Source: Tardiphaga sp.
Lineage (GTDB): Bacteria; Pseudomonadota; Alphaproteobacteria; Rhizobiales; Xanthobacteraceae
Length of the DNA stretch: 64,000 nt
Direction: 5' to 3'
Assembly (NCBI RefSeq): GCF_028290785.1
Contig: NZ_JAQGJD010000294.1
Coordinates: 1 to 64,000, forward strand
A program made the position numbers and the translations under genes. This document shows positions 29,921-39,128 of this stretch, in pieces. Within the stretch, counting starts at the first letter, position 1. Each line of letters starts with the position of its first letter. The notes under the pieces are model-generated. The model saw only the letters and a program-made list of their open reading frames with translations, did not search any database and had not been told where the DNA came from.

Positions 29921-30952
29921 ATGGCTCTCGCACGCGGACGGCGCGGCTCCTCCGAATTCAACTACTGGCCCGGCTTCGTCGATGCATTGTCGACGCTTGT
30001 GCTGGCGGTCGTGTTCCTGCTGTCGATCTTCCTGGTGGTGCAGTTCTTCCTGTCGCAACAGATCACCGGCAAGGACAAGGCGCTGGAAGAACTCAACGCC
30101 AAGCTGGCGCAACTCAACGATCTACTGTCGCTCGAGAAGCTCGGCAAGCTCAACCTCGACGACCAGTTGGCGCAGATGCGCGCCGGGCTGTCCGCCGCGC
30201 AATCCGAACGCGACCGCGTCAAGGGCCTCTATGACGGCCTCGCCGGCGCCGGCAACGACGCTGCCGGCCGCGCCGGCGAACTCAACAAGGCGCTGGATTC
30301 CGAGAAGGCGCTGTCGGCGCGTGCGCTGGCCCAGGTCGAGGTGCTGAACCAGCAGATTTCGGCGCTGCGCCGCCAGCTCGCCGCCCTTGAGGACGCGCTG
30401 GAAGCCTCCGAGAAGCGCGACAGGGAATCGGCGGGCCGCATCGCCGACCTCGGACAGCGGCTCAACGTGGCGCTGGCGCAGCGGGTGCAGGAATTGTCGC
30501 GCTACCGCTCGGAATTCTTCGGACGCTTGCGCGCCATCCTCGGCAACCGCCCGGACATCCGCATCGTCGGCGACCGTTTCGTGTTCCAGTCCGAGGTTTT
30601 CTTCGACACCGGGCAAGCCCTGCTGCTGCCGGAAGGCCGCGCCGAACTCGACAAAGTCGCCAGCGCGCTGACCGAACTCGACAAGCAGATCCCGGCCGAG
30701 ATCGCCTGGGTGATGCGGGTCGATGGCCACACCGACTCCCGCCCGATCCTCAACAGCCCGCTGTTCAAGTCGAATTGGGAATTGTCATCAGCGCGCGCGA
30801 TCTCGGTGGTGCAGTATCTGGTCTCGCTCGGCGTGCCCGCGCAGCGCCTGGTCGCCGCCGGCTTCGCCGAATTCCAGCCGCTCGACGTCGCGACGACGGA
30901 AGAGGCCTACAAGCGCAACCGCCGCATCGAGCTGAAGCTGACGGAGCGCTGA
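29921..30952 (+). CDS. MotB/OmpA-like peptidoglycan-binding protein with coiled coil
   Basis: N-terminal TM MALARGRRGSSEFNYWPGFVDALSTLVLAVVFLLSIFLV; OmpA motif RVDGHTDSRPI...NWELSSARAISVVQYL. Confidence 0.88.
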   Translation: MALARGRRGSSEFNYWPGFVDALSTLVLAVVFLLSIFLVVQFFLSQQITGKDKALEELNAKLAQLNDLLSLEKLGKLNLDDQLAQMRAGLSAAQSERDRVKGLYDGLAGAGNDAAGRAGELNKALDSEKALSARALAQVEVLNQQISALRRQLAALEDALEASEKRDRESAGRIADLGQRLNVALAQRVQELSRYRSEFFGRLRAILGNRPDIRIVGDRFVFQSEVFFDTGQALLLPEGRAELDKVASALTELDKQIPAEIAWVMRVDGHTDSRPILNSPLFKSNWELSSARAISVVQYLVSLGVPAQRLVAAGFAEFQPLDVATTEEAYKRNRRIELKLTER

Positions 30953-30967
30953 GGTGATGAACCAAAC

Positions 30968-31052
30968 TCGGCGTCATGGCCGGGCTTGTTCCGGCCATCC
31001 ACGACGTTCCGCGCGAACGTGGATGGCCGGCATAACGCCGGCCATGACGGCT
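30968..31052. repeat. Palindromic intergenic repeat, family B
   Basis: GCGTCATGGCCGGGCTTGTTCCGGCCATCCACG...GTGGATGGCCGGCATAACGCCGGCCATGACGGC. Confidence 0.7.
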
Positions 31053-31057
31053 GCAAC

Positions 31058-31504
31058 ATGAGCGTTTCGTTTCACCTCCGTCGCTATACTGACGCCGACG
31101 AAGACGCGTCGATCGCGCTGTGGCTGGAGACCTGGCGGCAGGCCTATCCCTCCATCGACTTCGACGCCCGCGTCGACTGGTGGCGCAACCGCTGGCGCAG
31201 CGAATTGGTGCCGGTGGCTGACATTGTGGTTGCCGAGCAGGACGGCGCGCTGGTCGGATTCGTGACGATGGATCGCACGGGCTATCTCGACCAGTTGGTG
31301 GTGAGCCCGGCGCAATGGGGATCTTCGGTCAGCAGAGAGTTGGTCGATGAAGCGAAACGGCTGTCGCCGGATGGCGTGACGCTGAAGGTCAACGCCGACA
31401 ATTTTCGCGCGATCAGGTTCTACGAGCGCAACGGGTTTGTGCGGACCGGCGAGGAGGTGAATTCGTCGGGGCGCGCGGTGCTGATTATGGCGTGGACCAC
31501 TTAA
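31058..31504 (+). CDS. GNAT family N-acetyltransferase
   Basis: MSVSFHLRRYTDADEDASIALWLETW; LVVSPAQWGSSVSRELVDEAKR; NADNFRAIRFYERNGFVRTGE. Confidence 0.9.
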   Translation: MSVSFHLRRYTDADEDASIALWLETWRQAYPSIDFDARVDWWRNRWRSELVPVADIVVAEQDGALVGFVTMDRTGYLDQLVVSPAQWGSSVSRELVDEAKRLSPDGVTLKVNADNFRAIRFYERNGFVRTGEEVNSSGRAVLIMAWTT

Positions 31505-31551
31505 CGCTTCCGACACTTCACCGCCGCCGAAAATTGAGCTAGTCTCGCGCC

Positions 31552-31779
31552 ATGACAAAGCTTCTAGATCAGGCGCTTGATCTTGCCCGCAGCCTTCCGT
31601 CGGATGCGCAGGACGACATCGCGCGCATCGTGCTGCAGCTTGCCGGCAATGACGGTGTGCCGGTGACGCTGTCTTCCGACGAGCGAACTGCCATTGCGAT
31701 TTCGAAAGCTGCGGCGGTGCGTGGCGAATTTGCGACGGACGACCAGGTCCGGGCGGTGTGGGCCAAGCACGGGCTGTGA
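31552..31779 (+). CDS. Putative antitoxin of a ParDE-like module
   Basis: 75 aa; QLAGNDGVPVTLSSDERTAIAISKAAAVRGEFATDDQVRAVWAKHGL; stop overlaps downstream start. Confidence 0.7.
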   Translation: MTKLLDQALDLARSLPSDAQDDIARIVLQLAGNDGVPVTLSSDERTAIAISKAAAVRGEFATDDQVRAVWAKHGL

Positions 31780-32069
31780 AGCTCCGCTACACCATCCCGG
31801 CACTCGCCGATCTCGATGCAATCCTCCACCATATCACCGCATATTCCCCGCACGGGGCAGCGCGCGTTCATGCCCGCATCCAGCGAATGGTCAGTCTTCT
31901 CCCGGAGCATCCGGAAATAGGCGTGCGCACGGATGACCCCGTCATTCGTCGCTTGGCAACGCCGCCCTATCCCTATCTCGTGTTTTACGAGGCCACCGAA
32001 ACAGAGATTATCGTGCATGCGATCCGCCATGCAGCCCGCAATCCGTCGGAAATGCCCGGGTCACTGTAA
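31776..32069 (+). CDS. RelE/ParE family toxin
   Basis: VKLRYTIPALADLDAILHHITAYSPHGAARVHARI...PYPYLVFYEATETEIIVHAIRHAARNP; GTG start in GTGA overlap. Confidence 0.85.
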   Translation: MKLRYTIPALADLDAILHHITAYSPHGAARVHARIQRMVSLLPEHPEIGVRTDDPVIRRLATPPYPYLVFYEATETEIIVHAIRHAARNPSEMPGSL

Positions 32070-32076
32070 CGGCCCG

Positions 32077-33936
32077 TCACACCCCGAACTGCAGCCGCGC
32101 CAGTCGCGCGTACAGCCCGCCGGCGGCGACCAGCGAGGCATGCGTGCCCTGTTCGACGATGCGGCCATGCTCCATCACCAGGATACGGTCGCACGACAGC
32201 ACGGTGGCGAGGCGATGCGCGATCACCAGCGTGGTACGGTGCTTCATCAGCTCTTCCAGCGCGGTCTGCACCAGCGTCTCGCTCTCCGCATCGAGCGCCG
32301 AGGTGGCTTCGTCGAGCAGCAGCAGGGGCGCGTCGCGCAGGATGGCGCGGGCAATCGCGATGCGCTGGCGCTGGCCGCCGGACAAGGTCACGCCGCGCTC
32401 GCCGAGCTGCGCTCCGAACCCGTCCGGCAGCCGGCGGATGAATTCGGTGGCATGCGCCAGGCTCGCGGCGTGCTCGACTTCGGCGTCGGTGGCGTCGGGC
32501 CGGCCGAAGCGGATGTTTTCGCGGGCGGTGGCAGCGAACACCACGGAATCCTGCGGCACCAAGGCGATGCGGCGGCGCAGCTCCTTCGGGTCGGCGTCGC
32601 GGATCGGCAGGCCGTCGAACGAGATCGTTCCGCTGCGGGGGTCGTAGAACCGCAGCAGCAGGTGAAACAGTGTGCTCTTGCCGGCGCCGCTTGGCCCGAC
32701 AATGGCGACCTTTTCGCCGGACTTGACCGCAAATGAGACGCCGTCGGCAGACAGGATGTCGGGCCGGGTCGGATAGGCGAAGGTAACGTTGTCGAAGCTG
32801 ACGTCGCCGCGCGCAGGCTGCGGCAGCGCGCGGGGCACCACCGGCGCGGTGACTGCGGATTTGACGTGGAGGATTTCGAACAATCGCTCGGCGGCGCCGG
32901 AGGCGGCCGAGACCTCACCCCAGACTTCGCTGAGCTGGCCGAGGCTGGAGGCGGCGAACGCCGCGTAGAGCACGAACTGGCTGAGCCGGCCCGGCGTCAG
33001 CGCGCCGGACAGCACGTCGTGTGAGCCAACCCAGAGAATACCGACGACGCTGGAGAACACGATGAAGATGATCACGGCCGTTAGCACCGCGCGCGCCCGC
33101 GTCGAGCCCAGCGCGGCGTCATAGGCGCGCTCGACCTCGCCGCCGAACCGGGCATTGGCGAGATTTTCATTGGTATAGGCCTGCACGGTGCGGATCGACC
33201 CGACCAGCTCGCCGGCATAGGCGGAAGCCTCCGCCAGGCTGTCCTGCGCATCGCGCGACAGCCGGCGCACCCAGCGCCCGAACGCCACCAGCGGGATCAC
33301 GATCAGCGGAATCGCCGCCAGCACGAAGCCGGACAGTTTTGGGCTGGAGATCACCATCATCGCGGCGGCGCCGAGAAACATGATGATGTTGCGCAGCGCG
33401 ATCGATACCGAGGCGCCGACCGCCGACTTGATCTGGGTGGTGTCGGCGGTGAGCCGCGACACCAGCTCGCCGGACCGGGCCGAATCGAAGAACGCCGGCG
33501 ACAGCGCCGTGAGATGCGCAAACACGTCGCGGCGGAGATCGGCGACGATTCGCTCGCCGATGGTCATCACGAGGTAATAGCGCGCGGCACTGGCGCCCGC
33601 GAGCACCGCGACCACCGCGATCATCACGCTGAAATAGCTGTTGATCATGGCGATGCCTTCGGGGCTGAAGCCGAAGTCGATCATGCGGCGCGCCGCAATC
33701 GGGACGATCAGGGTGGTCAGTGCGGCGATGGTCAGCGAGACCAGTGCCAGCGCCACCCGGCCGCGGTAGCGCGCGACATAGGGCGCCAGCGCCAGCAGCG
33801 GCCGCAATCTGGCGCGGCTGGGTGCCGGCGCGTCCACCACCGCATCGACCAGCGAGGGCTCGGAAAGCACAGGATCCGGCTGTGGTGGCAGCGATTTGAC
33901 GCCGGGGGGGATTTCAAGCCGTTCAACTGCGCTCAT
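32077..33936 (-). CDS. MsbA-type ABC transporter, permease/ATPase fusion
   Basis: Walker [10 protein letters not shown], signature [16 protein letters not shown], Walker [14 protein letters not shown]-terminal TM domain; likely start [11 protein letters not shown]. Confidence 0.93.
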   Translation of the reverse strand: MSAVERLEIPPGVKSLPPQPDPVLSEPSLVDAVVDAPAPSRARLRPLLALAPYVARYRGRVALALVSLTIAALTTLIVPIAARRMIDFGFSPEGIAMINSYFSVMIAVVAVLAGASAARYYLVMTIGERIVADLRRDVFAHLTALSPAFFDSARSGELVSRLTADTTQIKSAVGASVSIALRNIIMFLGAAAMMVISSPKLSGFVLAAIPLIVIPLVAFGRWVRRLSRDAQDSLAEASAYAGELVGSIRTVQAYTNENLANARFGGEVERAYDAALGSTRARAVLTAVIIFIVFSSVVGILWVGSHDVLSGALTPGRLSQFVLYAAFAASSLGQLSEVWGEVSAASGAAERLFEILHVKSAVTAPVVPRALPQPARGDVSFDNVTFAYPTRPDILSADGVSFAVKSGEKVAIVGPSGAGKSTLFHLLLRFYDPRSGTISFDGLPIRDADPKELRRRIALVPQDSVVFAATARENIRFGRPDATDAEVEHAASLAHATEFIRRLPDGFGAQLGERGVTLSGGQRQRIAIARAILRDAPLLLLDEATSALDAESETLVQTALEELMKHRTTLVIAHRLATVLSCDRILVMEHGRIVEQGTHASLVAAGGLYARLARLQFGV

Positions 33937-34108
33937 GATTCCAACTGTCCTTGCCGCCTGCCTCAAATAGGCCTGCCGCGGCCCAGGCGCAAATCAAGGC
34001 CGGATCGGTGCGGGAGTCCTTGTCTTAGCGCAAGTCCTGCGATATAGAGCGGCCAAATCCACTCCTCTTACGCCGTGATGCAGGCGCCAGCGCGCCGAAG
34101 GAATTGCC

Positions 34109-34351
34109 ATGAAAGCCGAAGTTCACCCGGATTATCACATGATTACGGTCGTTATGACCGACGGGACCGAGTTCCAGACCCGTTCCACCTGGGGCAAGGA
34201 AGGCGACAAGCTGAACCTCGACATCGACGCCAAGACCCATCCGGCGTGGACCGGCGGTTCGGCCCAGATGCTCGACCGCGGCGGTCGCGTTTCGCGCTTC
34301 CAGAAGAAGTTTTCGGGCTTTCTCAAGAAAGACGAAGCCGCTTCGGCCTGA
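34109..34351 (+). CDS. rpmE: 50S ribosomal protein L31
   Basis: [51 protein letters not shown]. Confidence 0.97.
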   Translation: MKAEVHPDYHMITVVMTDGTEFQTRSTWGKEGDKLNLDIDAKTHPAWTGGSAQMLDRGGRVSRFQKKFSGFLKKDEAASA

Positions 34352-34370
34352 TCCTTCGTGTTTTGTTACA

Positions 34371-34397
34371 AAACGCCCCGCTTTGCGGGGCGTTTTT
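34371..34397 (+). terminator. Rho-independent terminator after rpmE
   Basis: AAACGCCCCG-CTTTG-CGGGGCGTTTTT. Confidence 0.88.
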
Positions 34398-34523
34398 CGT
34401 GGGCCCCCGGCCACGGATCTGGCGGTATGCCGCAACCGCGCCGCGATGGAACCTTAAAACCGCCCCCGTTGGCCATGCATGTCAATGCAGAAACAATACA
34501 GCTTGCGCGGGGGCGCATCGATC

Positions 34524-35147
34524 ATGCCGCAAGGCGCCCATCGTCCACGCAAGATTCCGCGTCAGGCTCGGTCGCTCGCCACCGTCGAGGTGATCCTCGA
34601 TGCCGCGGCGCTGCTGCTGGTCGATGAGGGCTACGATCAGGCCACCACCAACCGCATCGCCGAACGTGCCGGGGTCAGCATCGGCTCGCTGTACCAGTAT
34701 TTTCCGAACCGCGAATCGGTGGTGGCGGCGGTCGCGCACCGTCTCAAGGACGGCATCGCAACGCCGCTCTGGCGGGCCATGTCGGAGAAGCCGGAGCCGG
34801 ACCTGCGCAGCCAAATCACTGGCGGCCTGCGCACGTCCATCGCCAGTCATGCCAGCGCGCTGCCGCTATTCCGGATCTTGCTAGAGGTGACATCGCGGCC
34901 GGCGGCAGTAGAATGGTCGGTGGACGCTTTCCGCGAACGGCAGATCATTCTACGGAAGTGCCTCAATGCCCACGCCGGCGAACTTCGCAAGGATTTCGAC
35001 GTCGAGGTCAGCAGTTTCTTCCTTCCAAGAATGGTCGGGTCCGCCATCGACGCCGCGATCCTGATGCGACCGGCAGCCCTCACCAACGGCGAACTCGAGC
35101 GCGAACTCACCACGATGCTGTCGTATTACCTGATGGGTGGACGGTAG
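34524..35147 (+). CDS. TetR/AcrR family transcriptional regulator
   Basis: RSLATVEVILDAAALLLVDEGYDQATTNRIAERAGVSIGSLYQYFPNRESVVAAV. Confidence 0.93.
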   Translation: MPQGAHRPRKIPRQARSLATVEVILDAAALLLVDEGYDQATTNRIAERAGVSIGSLYQYFPNRESVVAAVAHRLKDGIATPLWRAMSEKPEPDLRSQITGGLRTSIASHASALPLFRILLEVTSRPAAVEWSVDAFRERQIILRKCLNAHAGELRKDFDVEVSSFFLPRMVGSAIDAAILMRPAALTNGELERELTTMLSYYLMGGR

Positions 35148-35179
35148 AGTTTGATCCATCGGGAGCGAAACGGTTTGAC

Positions 35180-35336
35180 CGTGTCCCGGACGCGGTGCGG
35201 CGCGCAGTGCCGCTCCGCAGAGCCGGACCGTACCAAGGGCGGTGTTCTTGACGATCCGGCTCTGCAGCTCACTACGCCTCCTCAAACGATGCTTCGCATC
35301 ATCAGGGGAGGCGCATTGCGCTGCGTCCGGGACACG
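35180..35336. repeat. Palindromic intergenic repeat, family A
   Basis: CGTGTCCCGGACGCGGTGCGGC...CGCAGAGCCGGA...GATCCGGCTCTGCAG...GCGCTGCGTCCGGGACACG. Confidence 0.75.
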
Positions 35337-35384
35337 ATTCAGTTGAGCTGAATTCTGCTATAGGTGAAGCTGGCGCCGGCGGCG

Positions 35385-36218
35385 CTATCGTACGCCGATG
35401 TCGAACGAATAGGCGACGCCGAGGCCGTAAGTCACCTGGTTGGTGGAGCCACGGAGTTGCACCAGCGGGCTGTCAGCCACGCTGCCCAGCAGCTTGTCGT
35501 ATTCGACGTAGCCGCGCACTTCCCACTGCTTGTCGAGCTGGTAGCGCAGCTGCGCGCCGACGCCGACCGAATTCGAACCGCCCTTGGCGTCATAGGCGGG
35601 CAGGCCCGACGCCAGCGCCTCGACATTGCTGACGCTGAAATAGCTCGACGCGTACTTCGCATCGGTCACCGTGTATCGCGGGCCGAATGCAAAGGTCATG
35701 CGCTCGTTCAGCGGCAAGATCACATCCGCCGAGAAATCCGCCACGATGCCTTCATGGCCGCCAAAACCGCGGCGGACTTCGGAGCGCACGCGCAACCAGT
35801 CGAACGCGTAGTATTCGGCGAAGCCGCCGATCTCGACGGCGAATTTGACGTCGTTGAGGCCGCGCAGCTCGCTGTGATCCTCGGCCTTGCGCGCCGACTT
35901 GAAGGCGCCGACCGGACCGGCGCGAAACCGGCCATAGTCGATCAATGCGAAGCTGGCATTGTCGCGCATGCTCTTGAAGCGCGCCGGCGTGCCGGCCCTG
36001 CGGATCGAAATGATCGGCTTCGGGTCCAGCATCGAACTGCCGGCTCCCGGATAGGACGGCTTCATCTCGCCGCCGATCCCGAGCGTCACGGTCCAGCCGC
36101 CGGACGCCGACGGCACGAACGGCACCGAGGGCAGCATCACCACTGGATCGGCCGCAAAAGCCGCCGACGGCAATGCGACAACGCTCAAGACGCCAAGCAG
36201 CACACGCGAAAATGACAT
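35385..36218 (-). CDS. MipA/OmpV family outer membrane protein
   Basis: Signal peptide MSFSRVLLGVLSVVALPSAAFAA; beta-barrel pattern; MTFAFGPRYTVTDAKYASSYFSVS; ends LGVAYSFDIGVR. Confidence 0.85.
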   Translation of the reverse strand: MSFSRVLLGVLSVVALPSAAFAADPVVMLPSVPFVPSASGGWTVTLGIGGEMKPSYPGAGSSMLDPKPIISIRRAGTPARFKSMRDNASFALIDYGRFRAGPVGAFKSARKAEDHSELRGLNDVKFAVEIGGFAEYYAFDWLRVRSEVRRGFGGHEGIVADFSADVILPLNERMTFAFGPRYTVTDAKYASSYFSVSNVEALASGLPAYDAKGGSNSVGVGAQLRYQLDKQWEVRGYVEYDKLLGSVADSPLVQLRGSTNQVTYGLGVAYSFDIGVR

Positions 36219-36541
36219 TAAATCCCCAGCTTCGATTTCAGGTGCGTATGACCATGGTGGCCGCGCCTCGATATGCCACTTCGCTGCGATCTCCCATGTG
36301 ACAGGAGATCCCCCGCAGCACCGCCAAGATACGCGGCCTATCGGCCGATCGAAACTCGCATTCGGTTCACCACGCGTAGATCGCCGGCACCGCGCCATGA
36401 AGCCCTGTGCTGCAGGCATTTCACACAACGGAGGGATATCGCACTCGCATTTCGAGGCGAGACTAGTGGGGCCGTCTGAATCAACCGGTCTCGGTTGGCT
36501 GCGGCATCGCGCCGCAGCGCCGGCCTTGCTTTCGGACGGCC

Positions 36542-37627
36542 TCAAGCCTTCGCGACAACGTCGCGCTTCCGCGGCGCCATCCACTGCGTGATCCAGTTGC
36601 GGCCGGGCATCTCGACCAAGCGATAGCTGAGCTCGGACAACACCCAGATCGCGGCAAAGCAGGCGCAGGCCGCGGCGACATAGACTGCCTCGGTCTCGCC
36701 AAAGTGCCGCCAGGTGCGCACGGCGAAGCTGACGAACAGCGGATGGATCAGGTAGATCGAATAGGAGATGACGCCGAGCCTATAGGCCAGCGCATTGCCG
36801 AACAGCGCCTGCGCCATGCGGCCATCGCGCGACAGCACGGCCACCAGCGGAATGAACAGCAGGTACAGCGGCAGGTCGCTGCGGCTCAGCGCGCCGACGG
36901 CGACCATCGCGACGAGGATGCCGATCACCAGCGCATCCTGCAGCGTCATCGAGAGCCGGTCGATCGCATCCGCGAAACGGAAGATCGCCAGCCCCAGCGT
37001 GAAGCCCGCCACCGCGCGCAGCAGCGGATAGAACGAATTGCCGTTGACCACATCGAGCGAGCCGCCGGAGCCGCGCCCGCTGATACTGACGGCGTAGATT
37101 GCGACAAAAGCGGCAAGCACCGCGACAGCGGCCGTCGGCGAGCTCTTGCGCAGGGTGAAGGCCATCAGGATCGGCAGCAGCAGATAGGACCCCATCTCGG
37201 CGCTTGCCGCCCAGGCGACGCCTATCACCGGATAGATGTAGAGGCCCCAGCCGGTCATCATCAGCAGATTGCCGACCCAGTCCCATGCGGAATACATCGC
37301 GAGATGATCGCCGGACAGGCCGGCCGCCATCTTCGCTATATAAAACAGGCCGATGACGAAATAGGCGGGATACAGCCGCGCCACACGCTTCACCATGAAA
37401 GTGGCGAAGGTGTGCGGGGTGAGATGCGCGAAGGCATCGCGATAGGTCAGCGCCATCACGTAGCCGCTGAGCATGAAGAACAGATCGACGATCAGGTAAC
37501 CGAACGGAATTCGGAAATACGAGGCGGTGCCGCCGGTGGCGAGTTGCACGTCGCCGAAATGATAGACGACGATGATGGCCGCGGCGACGCCGCGCACACC
37601 GGTCAACGCCCTGATATCTCCCGCCAT
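36542..37627 (-). CDS. Acyltransferase 3 (OafA-like) membrane protein
   Basis: MAGDIRALTGVRGVAAAIIVVYHFGDVQ; VDLFFMLSGYVMALTYRDAF. Confidence 0.93.
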   Translation of the reverse strand: MAGDIRALTGVRGVAAAIIVVYHFGDVQLATGGTASYFRIPFGYLIVDLFFMLSGYVMALTYRDAFAHLTPHTFATFMVKRVARLYPAYFVIGLFYIAKMAAGLSGDHLAMYSAWDWVGNLLMMTGWGLYIYPVIGVAWAASAEMGSYLLLPILMAFTLRKSSPTAAVAVLAAFVAIYAVSISGRGSGGSLDVVNGNSFYPLLRAVAGFTLGLAIFRFADAIDRLSMTLQDALVIGILVAMVAVGALSRSDLPLYLLFIPLVAVLSRDGRMAQALFGNALAYRLGVISYSIYLIHPLFVSFAVRTWRHFGETEAVYVAAACACFAAIWVLSELSYRLVEMPGRNWITQWMAPRKRDVVAKA

Positions 37628-37679
37628 GTGATACACCCCTACTGTGCGGGGCATGTTTAGCGCATTTCCGGAAGTGCTG

Positions 37680-37798
37680 TCATTCCGGGGCGCGAGGGCA
37701 AAGCCCGAGCGAACCCGGAATCTCGAAATGTTCAGCGTGCCGCCATCTCCGGATTCCGGGTTCGCTCGCAGCTAGCGCTGCTCCCGCCCCGGAATGAC
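37680..37798. repeat. Palindromic intergenic repeat, family D (TCATTCCGGGGCGCGAG...CCCGCCCCGGAATGACA)
   Basis: Complementary termini and inner CGAACCCGGAATC/GGATTCCGGGTTCG arms. Confidence 0.8.
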
Positions 37799-37803
37799 AA
37801 TGC

Positions 37804-38316
37804 TTAGCGCTCGAAGGCGGCCTTCAGGCGGTTCATCTGCGGCACCAACGGGTTGCCGATCGCCGCGCGCTCGGTGGTCGAGGCGTGGATCGAGACATCG
37901 AGACGGCGCACCTTGGTCTGTAGCGCCATCGAGCGCGCGATCAATTCCTGCAGTTGCTCGGGCAGCTTGCTGAGCATCTCGTCCGGGCTGGGATCGGCGG
38001 CGCTGAGCTTGACCTTGGTCTTTTCGCGGTTGGCCTGGGACAGCGTCATCTCGCCTTCCTTCACCGCGCGGTGCAGCAGCAACCACGAGGCCAACTGCAT
38101 CAGGCGGGTGGTGAGCCGCATGCTTTCGGTGGCGTAGGTCAGGCTGACGGAACGGTCCAGGGCCTTGGCTTCGGTGCGGCCGACGCCGTCGAGATAGGCG
38201 GCGGTCTCCTCGACCAGGTCCATGCCTTCGCGAAACAGGGTACCGAAGGCAGCGGAGTTGGTCAGCCGCTCGCTGAACTGAACGAGCGAGGGTTCGCTGT
38301 GCAAACGGTCCGACAT
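37804..38316 (-). CDS. rcdA: DUF1465 family protein (RcdA-like protease adaptor)
   Basis: 170 aa; FSERLTNSAAFGTLFREGMDLVEETAAYLDGVGRTEAKALDRSVSLTYATESMRLTTRLMQLASWLLLHRAV. Confidence 0.85.
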   Translation of the reverse strand: MSDRLHSEPSLVQFSERLTNSAAFGTLFREGMDLVEETAAYLDGVGRTEAKALDRSVSLTYATESMRLTTRLMQLASWLLLHRAVKEGEMTLSQANREKTKVKLSAADPSPDEMLSKLPEQLQELIARSMALQTKVRRLDVSIHASTTERAAIGNPLVPQMNRLKAAFER

Positions 38317-38474
38317 AGTTAACGCCTCACGCCACGTGTTACGCAGTCCGCTTTGAATCTGCGGCCGGCCATTATGATGAACAAATCATTACGCCTGCGC
38401 GACGCAGAGTCCAGCTTCGAGAAATTAAAGAAGTATTTATGGTTTCCAGCACGGACCACGGCCGCGAACGCCCC

Positions 38475-38501
38475 AAAAAAAGAGCCGCCGTTTCCGGCGG
38501 C
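38475..38501 (-). terminator. Rho-independent terminator on minus strand
   Basis: Perfect 7-bp GC stem with GAAA loop followed by TC and T7. Confidence 0.85.
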
Positions 38502-38570
38502 TTTGAAGTTGATAACAGGGAGGCGTCAAACAGAGTGGACAGGAGCCACTCGGTGTCCGAACAAGGACAA
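38475..38570 (-). ncRNA. Candidate small RNA with anti-SD loop and intrinsic terminator
   Basis: Minus strand: GTCC-TTGTTC-GGAC; GAGTGG-CTCCTGT-CCACTC; unpaired CCTCCCT; GCCGCCG-GAAA-CGGCGGC-TC-TTTTTTT. Confidence 0.6.
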
Positions 38571-38689
38571 TTTAAGTAATATGCGAGAAAGCTTAATTGC
38601 TCGTAAATGAGCGGGTTTTGGTAAGGGGTTGTTTGCTATCAGCAGCCCATTGCGCTGTGCCAAAACGAGACGATGTCGAAGTCGTGATC

Positions 38690-38811
38690 GTTTCCCGGAC
38701 GCGCTGCGGCATCCTTATGGCGCTGCGCAGAGCCGGGATCCCGGTCATGCGCGAAACCGGGGCCCCGGCTCTGCGAAGCGATACTTCGTATCGCATCGCG
38801 CCCGGGGAACG
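38690..38811. repeat. Palindromic intergenic repeat, family A
   Basis: CGTTTCCCGGACGCGCTGCGGC...GCAGAGCCGGGATCCCGG...GGGGCCCCGGCTCTGCGAAGCG...GCGCCCGGGGAACG. Confidence 0.8.
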
Positions 38812-38834
38812 AGAGCAGCGCTATCGCCTTGCAC

Positions 38835-39026
38835 TTAGCTTTTGAAAAACCGATCCGCCGCGTCGCGGGTGGCGCGTTTGAGCTGCATGCTGGATTGCAG
38901 GCGTGCGATCTCGGCGTTGAGCAGCGCGATGCGCTCGGCGAGTTCCTCGACCGACAGCAGCGTCAGGTCCTGGCCGATCTCGTGGCTGATCTTGCGCTTC
39001 GGCTTGTCGTCGTCTTCGATCGCCAT
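38835..39026 (-). CDS. DUF1192 family protein
   Basis: 63 aa; KRKISHEIGQDLTLLSVEELAERIALLNAEIARLQ. Confidence 0.88.
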   Translation of the reverse strand: MAIEDDDKPKRKISHEIGQDLTLLSVEELAERIALLNAEIARLQSSMQLKRATRDAADRFFKS

Positions 39027-39128
39027 GTCACACCTCTGTCGTCTGCAACGCAGCTTCTGACGGTTGCCAGCCCCGGCGCGGCTGTCTAATCAGATCGTCT
39101 CGCATCCCGTGCTCGCCAAGGACAAATC

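Noticed and set aside
38353-38610. 85-aa plus-strand ORF over the sRNA/terminator region
   Set aside because: No family similarity, runs through the hairpin elements, and the structured minus-strand RNA explains the sequence better.
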